A DNA stretch of 64,000 nucleotides from Pohlia nutans (Eukaryota > Streptophyta > Bryopsida > Bryales > Mniaceae). Within the stretch, counting starts at the first letter, position 1; each line of letters opens with the position of its first letter. The stretch lies in assembly GCA_022496805.1 (NCBI GenBank), contig CM040106.1, forward strand, positions 4,402,001-4,466,000. Direction: 5' to 3'. Positions 42,180 to 55,667 of this stretch are shown here, in pieces. The notes below the pieces were generated by a model, which saw only the letters and a list, made by a program, of their open reading frames with translations, ran no database searches and was not told where the DNA came from. The position numbers and the translations under genes were made by a program.

Positions 42180-44730
42180 AGGGACTTATTGGACCACTGT
42201 ATCAATCAACAAACAACCATAAACACACACATGGTTTCCGGAAAATGCATCTACAGTCATTTACTTACAAGAAAACAGTGATAAAAAAAAACCCAAGGAA
42301 TGGCGAACATTCCTTGATAAGTAGGGAGCCCCAAGCACCCGGATCCGAAAAACCCGCAGATCCTACAGACCCGGGAACCGGAAATCAAGAGAGCTCATCC
42401 AAAAAGGTTCAATCATTATCCTACTTGACATTAGCGCCTCATTCTCTACTACCTCAAAAATTCTATGCACAAACTACTAGCCTATCTAGCCTAAGAGGTC
42501 TACTACCTAACCGGATCCAATTACAACTGTTCCCCGGATCCCTCTACTCCTCTGACCCTTCCAGGCCACTGTCCTCCGCGGAACTCGCCTCGTGGGCAGA
42601 ATAGGAGCCACCGGTGTCCTCTTCGGATCTCTTACTCCGGATCTCTCGTGCTCTGTCCTCTTCTTTTTCGTCTTCTTCTTCCTCTTCCTTCTACTGCTCC
42701 TGCTCCTGCTCTTCCCCTTCCAGTTCGCCCTCATAAGCACCGCGTGCGTCCGTTTCGCCCTCAGGTTCGTCGTCCAGTTGACCTTCCAGTTGACCTTCTG
42801 GTTCGCCCTCGCGTTCCCCTCCAAATCTTGTTCCTTTGTTCGGTTGCATACCGGTCTCCACCATCTCCTATGCTTGGTCCGCCAAATAGGCCAAACTTGT
42901 TTCTAATTGCTCCCCTACTAGAATCGGATCTAGGTTCCTCCGTGGCGAGCTCCTCACCGGACTCACAGTCGGTTGCAAAGTCTGCTACGGAGTAGAATTC
43001 CCTGCACCCATCATTTGGTCCATGTCCCCTGCCCTAGGCGCATCTTGGGACAAATGGAATGCTCCCAACAACTCACTACTGGCCAGAAGCACGGCCCCCT
43101 CTCTCCGGCTAGTTTCCCTTCTTTCAAGTTGGGGTCCAGGTGGGCACCTCGTGAGTACCTCGGCCACCAGTTTCCGGAATTCCACCAGCGTCTCCTCCAC
43201 CTTCGCAGCGTATTTGTTCACGATATTCTTCATCTGCGCTGCCCCTTCCACCCCCGGTTCCGTCACCTTCTCATTGTACAATCGGGCCTTCGTGTGGACC
43301 TCCCCATCTAGTTGAAACAGCCTTTCAAGAGCCTTGAGGGTGGTCCGGTCTTGCTTCTCCAGGGCCCGGATTGTCTCTTTCCGTTGCATGATCTCCGTCT
43401 TCTGGTCCAGCATCCAAAGGGCCATTGCGCTGGCTTCCTACCAGGTCCGGTCCACATCCTTCCGTAGCTTCCGGACTAGCCCCGGGTACTCTTCTACCTT
43501 CTTGCTCTTGAGAAGGTTCCCGACTCCCCTCATCGCGAAGTAGACCGGGTAGTACTTCTTCTCCACCACTTCCATGGCCTCCCTAACCAGTTGGAAGAAA
43601 CTTCTTCCGGTTCAGCTAAAAACCGGAGTGTCCTCCACTGCATCCTGGGTTGGCTCGTCTGCCTGGATATCCTCCTTGTCCTTCAGTTCCTCTTCGTCCG
43701 GTTTTGACCTCCTCCGCCTCTTCGCCTTCACCTTGACATTCTTTTGGCGGCTGCTTGATCCCGGAACCTTTGTCTTCTGGGCATCCCGGAAACCACGGCC
43801 ATTTACCGGTGTCATCTTCATCCTCTTCTTCATCTTCATTCAGGGTGGGCTGATGACCTTTGTGTCGTCGTCGTCCTCCTCGTCATCGCTTAGTATCACT
43901 TGTTGCCTTTTCTTCTGCCCCCGGGTGCGCGCTCTGAGGTGGGGCCCTTTCATCTGGTCCTTCCTAGTCCAATTTTCCCCGCTCCTCCTGGTGCTCACCC
44001 GGATCCTGTTGGCCTCCTTCATCCGGCTGGGCCGCCTCTTGCTCTTCCAGTGCGCTCCGGTCGCCCTGCTCGTCTGCGCTGTCTCCCTCACCCGGACCTT
44101 CGCTGGCTTTCGGATGTCCCTCGTCTTCCGGATTTTTCCACCCGGTTCGTCGCTGGATCCCGGTCCACGCGCTTCTGGCGTTTCTCCATCAGCACCTTCT
44201 CCCTATCTGTGAGGAGTCCGTGCTGGGCGTACATGTAGACGAAAGGGCTCAGGGGACACCCTTTTGCCCCTCCAATTTTTAGTGCCTCCCGGACTGTCAT
44301 CTCGTGCACGATGAGTCCCCATCCTATCTTCCGGTCGTGCAAGTAGGCCTCATAGACGGCCTTCGTCAGCTTGATCACGTAGGTAGTGGGCTTGTTCGGG
44401 CTGAGAATGGGCACCAAAAACTGCAGCAGTCGCCTCTTTCGATTGCTCCGACAATCATCAACCCGAAACCCATCCTTATCCGAGATGCTCTTGAACCGGT
44501 CCTTCACCCAATCGGAATCCCCCTTGTTTTTATCAAAGCCAAAATGGTTGTTTGGGAACTTGTAAGTGGCGCCAGTGCGCCACTGTCCAATTTGTGTACC
44601 GCCCACCAATTTCCATATTCCAGAATTCCTCCACTACCCTTCCTCCGGCTAATTCCTCCAGTGCACCAATTTGAACAAAACAATGTTCGACATACAAATG
44701 GGATTTGGAATCAAGAAAATAGAGCACCAA
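42180..44730 (-). mobile_element. CCGG-rich gag-like element, copy 2 (inverted relative to copy 1)
   Basis: Homologous along its length to 0.9-3.65 kb, in opposite orientation, covering the gag-like frame and the start of the 3' non-coding part. The homology stops near 42180, at the CAGTGGTCCAAT block followed by different sequence. I see no pol genes and no LTRs around either copy. Confidence 0.6.
42544..44730 (-). pseudogene. Gag-like protein, copy 2
   Basis: Minus strand. A first frame from 44730 (YFLDSKSHLYVEHCF, LEELAGGRVVEEFW) shifts near 44585 into NKGDSDWVKDRFKSISDKDG. It then gives FLVPILSPNKPTT, a conserved AKGCPLSPF block and TDREKVLMEKRQ. A basic/acidic middle section, a coiled-coil-like part (43425-42985, ALEKQDRTTLKALERLFQ) and an acidic tail follow. 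That tail has short repeats of the type EGQLEGQLDDEPEGE and ends at 42544. One stop and several shifts interrupt it. Where copy 1 has stops, copy 2 usually has a sense codon (for example DWVK where copy 1 reads stop-V-stop), so the two together show what the ancestral frame was like. Role presumed structural (gag). Confidence 0.6.
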
Positions 44731-46163
44731 AGGAAGAGATTGACCAAGAATAGTGCTCCAATGTGCAACTTCAGCCCGTGTGCACCTCCAAGAGACGAGA
44801 TTCTTCCAAAAAGCTCAAAAATGCTCCCAAAAGCTCCGAATCGGCCCCTTCCACAACGACCTCCAACAAAACGTCTCAATGCAATCCAACGTTCACACAA
44901 CACACATGACTGGGGCCATAACCTATTGAAGGTGATAGAGGAATGCACAAAGCACACAAGGAATGTGTAGAAAGAGATATCTTTACTCATAGGCTGCACC
45001 GCTTAAGTAGTGTACAATTGAGGTGCCCTTTGGCATCCCATATGGGATAACTCACCACTAGAGGCCTTAAAGGTCAGTCCATGCGTTGACCCTTCTCCTA
45101 CACATCATTTATTTCCACCCAAACCCCTTTGGCTTCTAGCAACACTACCCTTTGTTTTCTACTTCAACAAAAGGTATACGTATATATGTAGTGATTATGG
45201 AAATTTTCTATGAACAAAACAACCCTTAAAAAGAATATTATGTGTAGTTCAATGACGGCGGGGTAATAGTATATTGAAAGTAGAACTTAGGGATTTAGGT
45301 CATTATTAAAAATGAGGTCAAGTAGCAGTGCGCTTTCTATATAAAATTAGATGTGTGACTTATATTAAGTTTCTTGAAGTTTGCTAGAGATCTATGGTCA
45401 ATTTTAAAGCTACTTTGATATTGTGGCTAAGCTTGCGGATTTTGTGTGACTAATCCAGCAATATCAAAATGTTAATCAACACTTTAATATGAGAGGGCCG
45501 CTAATTGCAATAGATTATGGAGGAACTTGCCAACAATCATTCTAATTTGTCAGTAAACCTAGCTACGGGGTATCGATGGAAGTTGACATAGGTGTGGAGG
45601 ACGCTGTGTCAAAACAACTTGCCAATGCATGTGACAGAATACATTGGGTGAGTAAAGGATGAGGAAAGAATATCAGTCATTCAAGAAGTTATGTTTCCTT
45701 TATAAGGCAATGATCGGGAAACAACATATTATGAGTGAAGTGTTTTTGAGAGTACTCGACTAGAGAGTTTGAGCCATTTGATAGTGACTTCTGTCATAAT
45801 GTTTAGAGAGATTTGGCGTTATTGCAAATGAAGACTTGGATGTGACAGTGGGGCATTGATTGCATTTTGTGAAGAGAGGACCGGTTAGACACTATCACGT
45901 TGTATCAAGGTTTATTTTCACTATAGGAATCTATTTGATGGGGATTCTTAGTCGTAGATATGTCTAATACTGCTATACTTGAATGTCTTTTTTATGGAGA
46001 GGTGAAGATGCTTTGTTTTAATCCAAGGTGTTTTGCAGTGAACACAAACTTTGAATTGGGACAATCAAATGGCTATAAGGTATAATAAGAAACGATGTTA
46101 AATATGACACTAGGACTTTTGTTGATAAGTTTAGACACTAAAAAAATGCTATGTGAAGATCGT
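44731..46163. other. No gene supported
   Basis: AT-rich after 45.0 kb. The sequence 44.75-45.0 kb directly upstream of copy 2 has open frames on both strands but no matching counterpart upstream of copy 1. Confidence 0.35.
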
Positions 46164-46178
46164 TGCATTGAAGGATAG

Positions 46179-46472
46179 AGTGAAGAAGAGAAGATTGACG
46201 CTAAAATACAAAGCTCAACAGTACGAGGAAAAGGTAGGAAGAAGCCCAAGGTCAGATTCTCAACTAGGAAGGAAATTGAGCCCAGTAGAATGAGGCAATT
46301 GAAAACCAAGTCTAGAGGAAAAGAAGATGAAAAAATTATCCCCACGACTATAAATTTTGAAGGACTTGGAATTGAAGAACTTTCAATCGATATTAGAACA
46401 ATAGGTGGTGCTTTGCTCATTAACGGACGTAGAACATCAGAAAACCCATCACTGGATATAGTGGCCAAATGA
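46179..46472 (+). pseudogene. Short basic coding relic, unrecognised
   Basis: An open stretch of about 97 codons follows an in-frame TAG at 46176 and ends at the TGA 46470-46472. It has a strongly basic first half (RGKGRKKPKVRFSTRKEIEP) and a tail IPTTINFEGLGIEEL. An internal ATG lies at 46290. The basic composition suggests a DNA- or RNA-binding tail. No family recognised and no neighbours to help. Confidence 0.25.
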
Positions 46473-47250
46473 AGAGTAAATCCTTGTGCCAAAAAAATTT
46501 GCCCTATGTTTTTCCAATATTAAATCTAGAATACAAATGGTTTGTAGTCAAACATGTTCAGTCATTACATACTCAAACCAATCCTTTATATGCAGATAAA
46601 TTCTAGATTCCCAAGTCAGACACGTAGACAAATTTCACACAATTCGTACTCTTCTATATCTATAATTCACTGCAATCATTCTAGAAGAGTTTTAACTGTG
46701 GAGAATGTTTCCCACTTGCCATATGATTTCCCATGATAAAATGTCATTGTTTCTCTCTTTGCCTGATCTAGTGAATAGAGAACTCAACGTATAGTCATTT
46801 TGACAACTTAAACACCCCCAGTGCATACCATGTACGTGAGACCTTGATCGGAGACGCAAATATCTTATATTGCCATGTTAATTGGAGGCCTTTCCTAGCG
46901 GGTGCTATTCCTAGAGTTACTCATGTCAAACCTAAACGGCGACGGCGGTTCTCCCTACCTCGCAATAACTTTCAAAATCCCTCTGCCCGACAAAAACTGC
47001 GCGGGAGTGGCCAGTGTTATCCCGCCAATGAATAGTAAGATCTGATTTTTTTGGGATCCGGATGAATCAGCCTCCCACGTACACGTACACCCTCTACCCT
47101 CCGCCGTCTATGTCTACGCGTACATATGTGCTACGTATGCCACGTCTGTTGCGGTCAGTGTTATGTGAACAATGAGATCCAAAAGTGAGTGCAGATAACC
47201 CCATAAGGTTTGCTTCCATCATTGGTCCTCCTGGGAGCTCCAGTCATCAA
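46473..47250. other. No gene seen
   Basis: Nothing I can support; composition becomes GC-richer near 46.9-47.1 kb. Confidence 0.35.
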
Positions 47251-47254
47251 ATTC

Positions 47255-47430
47255 TAATGATGGTCAGTTGGTAAGAGTGTTGAGTCACTAGTGTGAGGTT
47301 CCAAGTATGAACCCAAGTAGATATTGTAGGTGTACAACTTGGTTGTTCGGAGGTGTCAGGCATTTAAAAAAAGCATTTCTTCCTGGATCTTTCCAGCAAT
47401 GAAGAAAAGGTTTTTTTTAAACATTTTTTT
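47255..47430 (+). mobile_element. Possible tRNA-derived SINE
   Basis: TGGTCAGTTGGTAAGAGTG at 47261 resembles the box A / D-arm of a tRNA gene. AGGTTCCAAGTATGAACCC at 47296-47314 resembles box B, some 35 bases on, which is the right spacing for a polymerase III promoter. A body and then T-rich runs follow. The sequence does not fold as a functional tRNA. Only one copy is seen in the window. Confidence 0.35.
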
Positions 47431-48033
47431 TTCATTTTTGATTTGACGAAATCAACATGAAAAGTCAACAAGTTTCTATTGATTATTGTCCAATACAACT
47501 TGTCTGAAATAACTAATAATATCAACACTTCTCTATTAATTTGGACACTGAATTTTTAATACTCTTAGCAAAGCAGTGGAATAGCTAGTTACACCAGCAT
47601 ACGATACGATGCAAAGCTCCCCATATACAATTTTCCCTCCATGCTTAAGCATCGTCCTTGTACAATACATGGATTTTTTTACAATGTAGTTAGCTGCTAC
47701 AGGTTTAGTGTAGTAGTATGTATAGTTAGGGCAATGTATGAAATTTTCTACGGGCACAAAATTGTAGTAGTATGTTATCCCTGTATCCCACTATGACAAG
47801 CACCTTCTGAAATTCAGCATAGTAATTGAAACACTATGTTAAACTTTAGAAGACCATGCCTGTTATATTGGAACAAAGGGAGTATAGTTTTTGCTTTCAT
47901 GTGCACTAAACCTATTAGTAGAACATATTATTTTTAGACTTCATTTGTATGCTAAAATGTCATCCTTTCATTCATTTTTTTTGCCAATGTGTGATGCTGA
48001 AGCACTCACCTACTGACGCACAACATGACATAC

Positions 48034-48044
48034 ACTACAAGAAC
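48034..48044 (+). repeat. CACTA left terminal inverted repeat
   Basis: CACTACAAGAA. The three bases before it (ATA, 48031-48033) would be one copy of the 3-bp target duplication. Confidence 0.7.
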
Positions 48045-49399
48045 TTCTGTGGTTGAATTGACACAAATCTGACATGATTATGTCAACTGTCCCGTCAATT
48101 AGGAGACCCTGATTCGATCACTAAGTTGACAGAATTTCGTCAATTTTGCTGTCATCTTGGACAGAAATAAACGTCAGCTGTGCAGGATTTGTACCTCTTG
48201 CCACCGTGGATCTATCCTTCCAAATCAGCATTTTTTTACTATTACAGCACTTGTAAATTACCACGGTTAAATGGGTGATGTGGCGCAATGGAGTTTCCTG
48301 GAAACTTCCTGTCACTGAGTTTCCTAGAAACTTCATGTCACTGAATTTTCGTTTGGAGTGCGTACATGTGGACCAACGGTACCATTTCAAATTTGTATAT
48401 AATTTTATCCACAGAATGAGTGGTCCGTTGAGGTGGTTTCTTTCGACCAATGAGAGTTCAGAGCATATTCACGACCTATTAAAAAAATTGATATTAAAGT
48501 CCACGTACAATAATGTACATGGATTACATGTACACCAATTTCCATTTGCGTTGAAGCACATTGATCAATGCATTGTCAAAAAAATCTGATGCTACCTTGC
48601 ACTTACAGTCAATAAATCCGCTGCTACTTTGCGCTTAGAGGACTGCTATAAAAGTTTAGGAGACTTCTGTCAAGTCTGCCTTACTATCCTGCTATACACA
48701 ATTTTTCTATAATAGTGAATAACTCGATCGAGTCAAAATTCTATTAACAAACTACTTACAGCATCTGCACAACATCTGTCTACTTGCATGGCCCTTGATG
48801 AAAACAATGGGCAGACCCCAAAACGTCCTCGTCTGACAACATAAAATATGCACTTTCTTCTCCTTCTTCATAGCTTTAATCACATCACTTCACTGCGGAC
48901 GATGTCTGCCTTGTAATAATTCAACCACTTCTGCCTCAAGAATTCAAAGATGCAATTCACGAGCTATATGTGCATGTCATCGTTATACAGTCTGTCAAAG
49001 TTGTAACTGAAGTATAAGGTAGAACAACACATATTACCAATATACACTTATCTTGATGTCTGCGTTTTATCATTACCATGTCTTGAATGCAATTCCATTT
49101 CTATTATACCGTAAACCTCAGAAGACGTCACTTCCATAGAAAGAACATCACAAAATACTTGATAAACAATTCAGGGAACTAAAACAAAATTTCATGATTG
49201 TACAGGTTTACTGTCTACTTTAAAACAAGATGACATAAAGGACTTACTCCATAATGAAGACTCAAGAGCGCTTCAAACGTTTTTTGAGCGACCAGACCTC
49301 TTTACTGCGTGACTGCTCTCCGGATCCACGGCATCATCCCTGTGCTGTTACAAAAACATTTGGTTAATACTGGAATTTCATTGTATTTCTGCAGATCTT

Positions 49400-52300
49400 T
49401 CACGGGTCCAGCGTCACTACGTACCTTGTCCTGCCACTAAACTTGAGATACGCGCACTGCAGCAATACAATGGAAGACACAAATCCAACACGCCATGTAC
49501 TCACATGCTTGCTTTTACAATTTTCTGCAGTTTGAACTGGTTCCACGACCTCCTCTTCTGTGGGCAGTTGTTCAGATATCTCATCCACGTGTGCTTGTCA
49601 TACGCTATCTTGCTGTGTTGTTTCACCCTGAACCACGCCTTGTTTCTGTCTCCCTTCCAGTGCCTCCAACCGTTGCATCATGCAAATTACCATGGGATGC
49701 TATGCAATTTGCTCTTCTGAAATTGATAAGACCCTTGAGGCAGTGACTTTGTCCGTGGTAGTGTCCACGTATGGGTTTTCCTTCACTGTAGTGTCAACTG
49801 GTGCGTGACATGATGCAGGCGGAGAATTCTCTCTGCTCCGGGATTCCCCTTCATCGTGTCCAGACCTACTTCCTATCTGCCCATCCTCTAGTGTAACGGA
49901 TGCCACCTGCCTCTCATGCATTACATTTTCTGACGGTTCTTTACGCTTTGATCGCCCGCCGTAACCTTTGTTGCGTGCCATCTCAAAACTGATTTCCTCA
50001 GGGTCAGGTGATCTGTAAAACAATTTTTGCAGTCTCTCATGCATGCCAACCTCACCGGATGGTACGGTTCTCCCAAAATTCACCCTACTCGCATTTGCGC
50101 GGGTGCAGCTCTCTTGCTTCTTAATTGTTGCTGGACTCTCCAGCTCTTTTTTCAACGACTGCCAAGTTCTATCTGAAACATCATCCGGTTTTGGGGAACC
50201 CATTTCTGAGTTTCTTCCATAGTTCTGATCGCCTCAATGACACCCCTCGAGCTATAACTTCCTTCACATACTTATCCTTTATTGAGCCACTATACTCCCA
50301 AGTATGTTGAATCCAATCAGCAATTTCTTTTACAAGCCTTTCGGGTTGTCTATTGATGTTTCCTATCGCGGGGTCTAGTTTTCTAGATAGCAGCATGAGC
50401 TCCTTGCACCACATACTAACTCCCTGCCCGTATGGCTCCCTTCTGTGCTCGTCAATTAGAAGGTAGTTTTGAGGAAGATCAGCGCGTCTTCGCCTCTCGT
50501 CCTCCCTTTCTCGTGCTGCTTGTTCTTGTCATCGTTCCCTCCGTCTCTTAGTTTATGTTTGATATGGATAAGGTACTCCATCATCCTTTTTTATCGGTTC
50601 TTCATAATCGGCCTCCTGGATTTAATCTTTGTCTTCCTCAGGCTCCTCACTATCCCTGCTGACGTCGTTGTCATTGTTGTCATTGTAGAATGCATATGGT
50701 TCCTTCTCTTCTATTTGCTTACGCTGTGAAGTACGGACGTTTTCGGCCAACTGTGTTTCCGAGCCCCTTCTAAAGTCCTGCAGTTACAGACCATAAAATA
50801 TGTTCTTATCATTCCTTTTACACTTCAAATATGTACAAGTTTTTTCTGCTGTCACTCACTATTATGAGAATCAGCCCTTCATCCCACAAGTACTATATCT
50901 ATCATACATTTTTCATTCACTCTACTAAACACCAGTGTTTAGAACATTACAGCCGAGATTGTGAACTTGACATCAATATCGATATAAGTATTACAATTCA
51001 ATATCAAAGTCTGCTTGAGTCCTTGGTTTGGGGCAGCGATACCCCATATCACTGTAGAGACGGAGAATGTAATTGAGTGTACCTGCAACCCTATGTGCAA
51101 TGAAGCGCACCGTACTGAATTCATAACCAAGCAAACAATTCAAGTACACATTCACTTATCATAAATTTCTAGAAAGGGGGGAGGACAACTTCTCTGTCAT
51201 TGCCGGTATTTGGAGTTGGAAACCTTTAGTTAGGGAAGTTTCTTCTAGAGGAGGACTTTGATTTCGCACATAAGTAGGACTCCGTTCTCCATAGTTACCA
51301 TGCAGTCGTTGTTGATTACCACAATCACCGCTAGTTTCTCTTTCTCTGGTATCTCCATGAGACGAGCGTGCACGTAAGTCTGTGAACCTTTCTTTATTAA
51401 ACTGCGGCTGAATAGATGGCGAGTGAGCTGTCAATGATCCCCATACACTTGACCTTGGAGGAGTAGATAATTGGCGTTGCACTGGCGAAGAAGTGTTCCC
51501 ACTTGCAATCGCACCATGGGATGGATACTGTGGTCTCATTTTCTGTCTTGCCACTGCACTGTTTCCAACATTAGAACCTGCTTCTACTCCTGTCTATGTA
51601 TTATACAATTATGTATAGTGAACTTCATTGTCATTAGAATATTAATCCTACAGATTTTAGAAAACGCGTTGACATGTGTTTAGAGAGTGAATTTTGCTGA
51701 GGTACACAATTAGAAATAAAACTTCATATTCATAAATACACTACATATCACTAAACAAACTTTACCTGGAGGTCTACCTTCACGTGCTTGCACATCATTG
51801 TTGTTCGGATTGCCATATGCTTCACCTGGCACACTATCCTGGAATTGCAATTGCACCATGTGTTGTACACGGGTGATTGGCTTGGTTCACGTCCTCGGTC
51901 TTGTAAATACATGGATGCGCCTTGTGGAATTTCTCTGGATGCTGATGCTGATATAGGTCGAGGCGGCACAAATCTATTTGATGCAGAAAACTTAGATGTT
52001 GGGGGGGGGCGAGGAGACGGTTCAATTGGTGCTGCTTGGATGTCCTTCTCCGCTTCGCTATCTGCCTCATTTCCTAGCACACTGTTTGGTTCACTTCCTG
52101 TTCCAGAGTGTATAGGCGCATGGACAAAGACTTTCTCCCTTATTGCATGTTTTTTTTCCTAGCCCCTACTGGAGACGCTCGCCCAATTTGCTTCTGTTTG
52201 TGCCTCCCACTTGCGACGGCTCATTCCACTTCACGAAGTCCTCTTTACTTTTGCAAGACGTAGTAGGAGAAGCCATAACCTGCTTTTTATACAACATGTA

Positions 52301-54500
52301 ATTCATCAACGTCTAATTAGACTTTAAAATTTCCTTATACAATATTTCATACATATGAAGTAGTACATACAAAGGCTACAAAACAGTATTTCTTACATGT
52401 ACATCAAGTACATATTCATTCCTATTCAGTGACAAAGACCTGCAAATTCTATACAGTATCACACGTATACATATCAATGAGCTTATCGTCAAGCCATTCT
52501 TCACGTACAGTTTTCTCTATTAGTCCCCATCATGGAAACATTGATTTCATGACAGGATAGATCTTACAGTCGTAGGTGATGTCTCTGGCGTTTTTTGTAC
52601 AGTTTCTACCACCAAAATTCTTTGTTCTCTACGTTCTTTATCCCCTCCTTGAACTATTTTGAACGTCTCCTTTACATCTTCATTGTTCTTGCAGGAGGGT
52701 GATGATCCCTGATCACTTAAAATATGTGTCACTCACTATATTTTATGTGAGACTCCATTCACTTCAACAATAACAAAGTCACAAACAAAGTGAGAGAGGA
52801 TCAATACTAACCAAGCATGGTGTGCATTCGTTGAAATCATTTCCACTTGTTTCACCGTCCTTGTCTTCATCTCGCACCGCGCTCTGCACTTTATCAATAC
52901 ACGCTAACCTGCTGCTACGTCGTCTGGGCTGTGCTTCTGAAAGAACTGCATCCCTTTTATCCTTCAAAGGTAGTTCTCCATGTGAAGGCCTCTGCAAAAT
53001 TCAACCCCAAAGTGTTTGATGAAATCCATGAAATCAGTTGAAATCCACGGATGGTCATAATTTCGTCAAGCACTATTGGGTAAATTCTATGCGTCTCAAT
53101 TCTCTATCCAAGTTATACAACCGTAGTTGTAAGTGACTGGGCGTCTTCATGGAACAAAAAATGTTGTCACAATTACATTCCTTGTCTTCTACATGGAGAA
53201 CATAATGTTAAACATGAAAGCTACATACTAGCAATATCACCAAATTCCAAAACGATATTAAGCATGCATACAATTATTATTATGTATCTGTCTTGTTTAC
53301 AATGTTAATCTAGTGTGCTAATTCAGTTCTGAGATCAATTTGCCATACATATAGAGGGAACATTTATTATGTTTTCTCAACACTCTCCAAGCACAATCTG
53401 TTCGTGTACTTGTCAGAATTATTTTGTATGACATATTAGTGACGTCCTAAAATTAATTTTTCTGTAGCACTAAATAGATGCCCTCTTTGGCCTCTTGTTA
53501 GTCTACATTAGGAATACACTGCCTCTGCATTACGTTGTCGAAGCCTAATCCTCCTTAGATTGACGCAAGAACATAACACCCATGCTCCATGTTCGTCCTC
53601 TCAGACCACATACAATGCTTATGAAAATAGGACACGCTACTAAATATGTTTATAAAATTACCCATATCTAATATTTTCTAATACTGTTCACGTGAGGTAA
53701 GGCCATATGTCTGAAGTCTTTAGAATGCTATTGTGTACACGGTGAGAACACCTTACCCCTGTCTAACTTTTAGTTCATAACATTGTGCTTATTGGCATAC
53801 CAGGTTTCTCTATAGCAACGCTATTGTCAATTTCACGTCAATAAACTGAAATACTACACATACAAAACTTCAACAGTGTTACACAATCAAGAGTTACACG
53901 TCCACATTACTCTAACATACCAGAGGGTTGAGTTCAGAGTCTTCGCTGCCACTGTTCTCTTCGTCACCGCTGCTGGAACTGTACTCGGAGTAAGTGCCCT
54001 TTGTAGTCATTTCCTCTGTAGCTAATGAGGTCTCCTTAGATCCAGAACAAGTATCTCTAGATGTTTCTTCTTCATACTCCGTCGACGACGAAGCTGTTCT
54101 CCTCGAAGTGGCTGTGTCGGAGGCCTCCCCTTTGTATTGTTCGCCACTACTGTTCTCCTCGTCCGTGCTACCTGCAGGTCCTGCCTCCGCTAATTCCTTG
54201 TCACCTTCTCAACCCTCTGACGATTCTGGACTTGGTAACTAAGGTGTTCGAATTTCTCCAGTTGCTAGGGCTGTCTTGGCTTCTACTAACACCTTTGCAT
54301 TGTGCGCAGCATATCTGCAGGGAAGACGGCGGCCCAAAAAAAACAACGTTAAAACTGGAGTTGTCTCGCGTGACAAAACTATGACAGAAGGAAAAGTTCA
54401 GGGACGTTGGAGTTCGTGCCTCCAAGTGGCATGAACATCCCCTTGATTTCATCCATGAAGCCCTAGGTGGACAAAATCTGTTATCACCCTCGTCCAAAAT
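49400..54500 (-). pseudogene. TNPA / Ptta-like second CACTA gene, multi-exon, with stops
   Basis: Minus strand. Exon-like blocks in order: 54463-54384 (DEIKGMFMPLGGTNSNVPEL, then a stop); 54314-53921 (YAAHNAKVLVEAKTALATGE, then a Ser/Glu-rich acidic run with two stops, bounded by CTGCAG acceptor and GTATG donor). Then 52997-52812 (basic RRRSSRLACIDK) and 52732-52547. Then 52250-51780 (SPTTSCKSKEDFVKW, Pro/Ser-rich) and 51554-51159 (Ser/Arg-rich). Then 50414-49500, which resembles the Ptta/En-Spm plant transposase domain (WIQHTWEYSG ... TWQSLKKELESPATIKK ... GRTVPSGEVGMHERL ... SPDPEEISFEMARNKGYGG). A coiled-coil-like tail (MMQRLEALEGR) follows. In En/Spm, TNPA binds sub-terminal repeats and assists excision. 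Two stops and a frameshift lie in the last block. Confidence 0.6.
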
Positions 54501-55667
54501 CCTAGTGCTTCCCCTCTTCTAGCGCGTTTTCATTCCTTCTTTGGCGTTTTACCACGTTCAGAAGGTGACGATCCTGCTAGTTATGCGGGAAAGGGGCATG
54601 GCAATGGCGGTCCCAATGTCCAAGACCAGTCCTAGACCACTATCACATTACCTTTGCCGATCAAGAAGGGTGCGTTGCGACAAACTAGGACATGCTAAGG
54701 CGCCCTCACAGGTTTACGCTTTGCTCTCTTACGCGTGCGGTAACAACGGGGTCAAGGTGAGATTCTTACAGAAAGATCTTCACTCCCTTTTCTGCTCTTA
54801 AGTTTGCCTCATTTTCTACTATTGTTCTATATCTATGCAATTCATAGTCGGAAACCTTCATTTTCACTACTTGAACTTCTTTTTGCTGTCTCAGATACTT
54901 GCATTTGTGAAAAAGCTTCTCTTTCAACTAAGAAAAGCAGTACAAGCAACGACGCGCTCATTTTTGAAACATCAGAAACGAAGCACAAACTTTGAAAATT
55001 CCAGTTCTCTATACCTAGGCAAGCTGCACGCGCTACTAATTCTGCATTTCGCCGTTCAGGTCCTTCTCTTTCAAACCCTACTTGCGCGAATGATGCAGTT
55101 GCCCGTTGTGATGTTCACTTCTGTGCTTTCAAATAAATTGCTCTGTGTTTGTCACTCACGACTGCGAATGCCTTGTCACTCAACTTGTTAAATCAGTGAG
55201 ATGTACATGTCACTCGCACAATCTACTTGATATCCACAGATCCACCTGTACGCAGCAAAATCTCAGATCTGCCTGACATTACATTACAGATTTGCAAAGT
55301 TTCACAAATTGGTTCCCTTACATGATTACAGATCTGCAATATCTGGCACTCGCTAGATTACAGATCTGCAATATTTCTCTCCAGTATATTTGTTTCACTC
55401 ATAGTGAACTGTGGTTCCATCACTCGGTTTATGGTAAAATATATATTTTACAATTCACTGTGATTGTCAAATTACCTACACTAGTGTGCAATTTTTGTCA
55501 ACTTAGGCACGTTTTTTTCACATATCATCCTTCATACATGCACGTCAGCTTGTACAGAAAACTGCTACTTGACATAATCTTGGCCATTGGTCTTAATGTT
55601 TGACAGGACTCAGAAAATTGTGCGTCAAATTTGAATGTGTTCGTGGACATCTGGAATGAAGGACATC

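Noticed and set aside
43574..44212. 212-codon plus-strand frame
   Set aside because: Antisense shadow of gag-like copy 2 on the minus strand, again a Ser-rich mirror of Asp/Glu runs.
47261..47314. A functional tRNA gene
   Set aside because: No acceptor stem or anticodon arm can be drawn around the box-like motifs.
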